Assembly (NCBI GenBank): GCA_007121575.1
Contig: SKKJ01000093.1
Location: 1 to 7,774 of the forward strand
From: Natronomonas sp.
GTDB lineage: Archaea; Halobacteriota; Halobacteria; Halobacteriales; Haloarculaceae
Reading direction: 5' to 3'
DNA length: 7,774 bases
Below the pieces are notes generated by a model. The model was not told the origin of the DNA. It saw nothing but the letters and a program-made list of their open reading frames with translations, and searched no databases. Made by a program: the position numbers and the translations under genes. Of this stretch, positions 6,462-7,774 are shown piece after piece. Position 1 is the stretch's first letter. Each line of letters begins with the position of its first letter.

Positions 6462-7211
6462 ATGTTTGCCACGTATCTTCAACGCGGCGTCGCAGCCGGT
6501 CTCGTCGCTGGTCTCGGCTACGCTGTGTACATGATCTTCGTCGGAAACCCGCTCACCGAGTACGTTCACGATGCGGGTCACGCACACGACCACGGACACG
6601 GACACGGACATGATCACGGCGGTCACGCACACGCTGTCTCCGAGACGACGATGGCGATCGTCAGCGCCGGCAGCGCCGTGCTGTGGGCGATCTTTCTCGG
6701 CGGCCTCTTCGCCGTCGCGCTGTATCTGTTCGAACCCGCACTTCCGGGACCCGAGGCGATCAAACCGTACGTCCTCGCCGCCGCTGGCTTCCTTACCGTC
6801 TCGGCGGTCCCGTGGCTCGTGCTTCCACCCGCCGCTCCCGGTGCCGAGCACGCTTACGGAATCGACGTTCGCCTGGGACTCTATGTCGGACTTGTCGCTT
6901 TCGGCGCTATTACCGCCATTACCGCAGTTTTCGCGTACAACCGCAGTCGCCAACGCGGTCTCGGATTTGTCCTCTCTGCCAGTGTGGTACCGATACTCGC
7001 CGTCGTCGGTCTCCTCGCGCTCGCCGCGCCGACGGTGACGACCCACCCTGACCTGTCGACCGATCTCGTCACCGCCTATCAGGGCCTTGCCGTTTTGAGC
7101 CAGGCCGCGCTGTGGCTTTTAATCGCCGCGGCGTTCGTCGGACTTCGCCGCCGCGGAAGGAACCACTCTGAAAGCGTCTCCCAACAGAGCGTGGGGGCGC
7201 TTTCGGATTGA
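6462..7211 (+). CDS. cbtA: Cobalt transporter subunit CbtA with histidine-rich loop
   Basis: This 249-residue integral membrane protein of the CbtA family is predicted to move cobalt across the cytoplasmic membrane with CbtB. Hydrophobic segments lie at about 8-28, 63-90, 102-123, 136-158, 167-190 and 204-228, so five to six membrane spans. Between the first two is a loop with ten histidines in residues 36-57, mostly as alternating HG/HD/HA pairs, which is a likely divalent-metal capture site. The GGACAC triplet-pair repeat near 6594-6609 encodes part of it. The C-terminus is polar and likely cytoplasmic. It starts three bases after cbtB and its stop is two bases before the ferredoxin gene's GTG, so all three probably share a transcript. 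Substrate selectivity is inferred from the B12 neighbourhood; nickel is the main alternative. Confidence 0.9.
   Translation: MFATYLQRGVAAGLVAGLGYAVYMIFVGNPLTEYVHDAGHAHDHGHGHGHDHGGHAHAVSETTMAIVSAGSAVLWAIFLGGLFAVALYLFEPALPGPEAIKPYVLAAAGFLTVSAVPWLVLPPAAPGAEHAYGIDVRLGLYVGLVAFGAITAITAVFAYNRSRQRGLGFVLSASVVPILAVVGLLALAAPTVTTHPDLSTDLVTAYQGLAVLSQAALWLLIAAAFVGLRRRGRNHSESVSQQSVGALSD
6567..6632 (+). repeat. Histidine-codon repeat in cbtA
   Basis: This short low-complexity tract in the cbtA reading frame is built from repeated CAC-GGA and CAC-GAC/GCA codon pairs, encoding ten His residues in 22 positions. Such tracts can change length by slippage, in steps of six bases that keep the frame. Confidence 0.6.
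7167..7207 (+). promoter_or_regulatory. Stable RNA hairpin at the cbtA/ferredoxin junction
   Basis: Positions 7167-7181 (TCTGAAAGCGTCTCC) pair with 7193-7207 (GGGGGCGCTTTCGGA) over 15 bp with an 11-base loop. Twelve pairs are Watson-Crick and three are G-U. The stem covers the last codons of cbtA and ends six bases before the ferredoxin GTG. It has no following T run, so a terminator is unlikely. Control of ferredoxin translation or an mRNA processing site are possible roles; chance pairing within coding sequence is not excluded. Confidence 0.45.
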
Positions 7212-7213
7212 CC

Positions 7214-7534
7214 GTGAAACGGCGCACCGACGAACAGACGACTCGCCTCGCAGCCCACGTCTTCGTCTGCGTGAACGATCGCGATTCGGAATACGCCTGC
7301 TGTGCCGATGCCGGGGGAGAGGAGACCACCGCCGCGGTGAAGGCGTGGCTTCGGGAACGGGATGCGTTTTGGTCGCCGATCGGCGTTTCGACGACTGACT
7401 GTCTGGGGCTTTGCAGCGAGGACGGCACCGCGATTACGATCCAACCGCAAAACGAATGGTACGCCGGCGTCCGCCCCGAAGACGTGCCGGGACTGTTGGC
7501 GGCGGCGTTCGGTCCCGACGCGGAGGGAATCTGA
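7214..7534 (+). CDS. Thioredoxin-like [2Fe-2S] ferredoxin of the cobalamin cluster
   Basis: This is a 106-residue soluble acidic protein. With GTG 7214 as start, cysteines lie at 19, 29, 30, 63 and 67. Cys19 and Cys29 or Cys30 form the N-terminal pair, and CLGLC at 63-67 is the C-x3-C pair, the spacing of thioredoxin-fold [2Fe-2S] ferredoxins (the NuoE/Aquifex-type group). The segment FVCVNDRDSEYACC and the later WYAGVRPEDVPGLL fit that fold. GTG 7214 gives a basic start (MKRRTDE). A TTG at 7208 overlapping the cbtA stop would add two residues and is the alternative; there is no clear SD. Adjacency to cbtA suggests an electron carrier for a corrin-pathway redox step, for example reduction of cobalt or a metal-cluster-dependent ring contraction. 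That partner is inference. Identity as a 2Fe-2S protein is fairly secure. Confidence 0.82.
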   Translation: MKRRTDEQTTRLAAHVFVCVNDRDSEYACCADAGGEETTAAVKAWLRERDAFWSPIGVSTTDCLGLCSEDGTAITIQPQNEWYAGVRPEDVPGLLAAAFGPDAEGI

Positions 7535-7566
7535 GATCGCGATCGTTCGCCGCTTGAGTCTCCCCG

Positions 7567-7774
7567 CTAGTTCATTCGGAGCGCGTACTCGCCGCGAACC
7601 GCTCCGTCGTCGTGATATCGCACCGGCTCTTCGATCAGCGTGATTCGATCACCGTCGAGCGCGGCCGCCGTGCAGACACCCTCAGTCTGACCGGTTTCTA
7701 CGATTCCGTCGGTCGCATCGAACAGTCGAAATCCGTGGATCGAGGGATCTCGATCGCGAAAATGTTGAGCGACA
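7567..7774 (-). CDS. Unidentified protein, C-terminal 68 residues; enters from the right edge
   Basis: An open minus-strand frame runs from the right edge to a TAG at 7569-7567 and ends …GEYALRMN. It contains no stop over 68 codons, mostly uses G or C at third positions and gives an acidic, haloarchaeal-looking peptide. Visible pieces include HGFRLFDATDGIVETGQ and LDGDRITLIEEP, which suggest short beta strands joined by turns. There is one Cys (in GVCTAA) and no membrane segment or metal motif. I do not recognise the family and assign no function. The gene is convergent with the ferredoxin gene, with 32 bp between stops, so it is not part of that transcript. It may or may not belong to the cobalamin cluster. 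Confidence 0.7.
   Translation of the reverse strand, partial: VAQHFRDRDPSIHGFRLFDATDGIVETGQTEGVCTAAALDGDRITLIEEPVRYHDDGAVRGEYALRMN

Noticed and set aside
7535..7544. GATCGCGATC palindrome between the convergent genes, considered as a terminator
   Set aside because: It has no loop and no T run on either strand, and GATC/CGATCG words are common throughout this DNA.
7362..7643. Plus-strand open frame of 93 codons overlapping the ferredoxin gene and the right-edge gene
   Set aside because: It is an Arg-rich shadow of the ferredoxin frame. Past 7567 the minus strand has the better coding character.

Overview
The window looks like part of a haloarchaeal cobalamin (vitamin B12) biosynthesis and cobalt-uptake locus. 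The haloarchaeal assignment is inferred. The DNA is GC-rich, the soluble proteins are strikingly acidic (Asp/Glu-rich with little Lys), Shine-Dalgarno sites are mostly absent, and AT-rich TATA-like boxes sit about 23-31 bases upstream of start codons, as expected for leaderless archaeal transcripts. No genus is assigned.

Layout. Positions 1-4045 on the minus strand hold a two-gene operon: cobN (large cobaltochelatase subunit, 1292 aa), overlapped at its 3' end by cbiC (precorrin-8X methylmutase), which runs off the left edge. A 34-bp AT-rich divergent promoter region (4046-4079) separates cobN from a plus-strand series. That series is chlID (fused AAA+/VWA metal-chelatase subunit, 4080-6203), a 69-bp gap with a terminator-like hairpin and a palindrome, cbtB (6273-6458), cbtA (6462-7211), and a small thioredoxin-like [2Fe-2S] ferredoxin gene (7214-7534). 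After 32 bp, a convergent minus-strand gene of unknown function enters from the right edge (7567-7774).

How the genes fit together. CbtB and CbtA are the proposed cobalt-uptake membrane proteins, and CbtA carries a histidine-rich extramembrane loop. CobN should bind the tetrapyrrole and metal, while the ChlID fusion supplies the ATP-driven motor and the MIDAS domain that couples it to CobN. CbiC carries out a later corrin-ring step (methyl migration giving hydrogenobyrinate or cobyrinate). The ferredoxin-like protein is a plausible electron carrier for a redox or reductive step in the pathway; its exact partner is unknown. The motor is one fused I-D polypeptide rather than a CobS/CobT pair.

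The least explained items are a near-perfect palindrome over the cbtB promoter, a 15-bp stem at the cbtA/ferredoxin junction whose only imperfections are G-U pairs in the plus-strand transcript, repeated GTTTGATAA elements in the divergent promoter, and the unidentified gene at the right edge. No tRNA, rRNA, CRISPR array, insertion sequence or integrase was seen.
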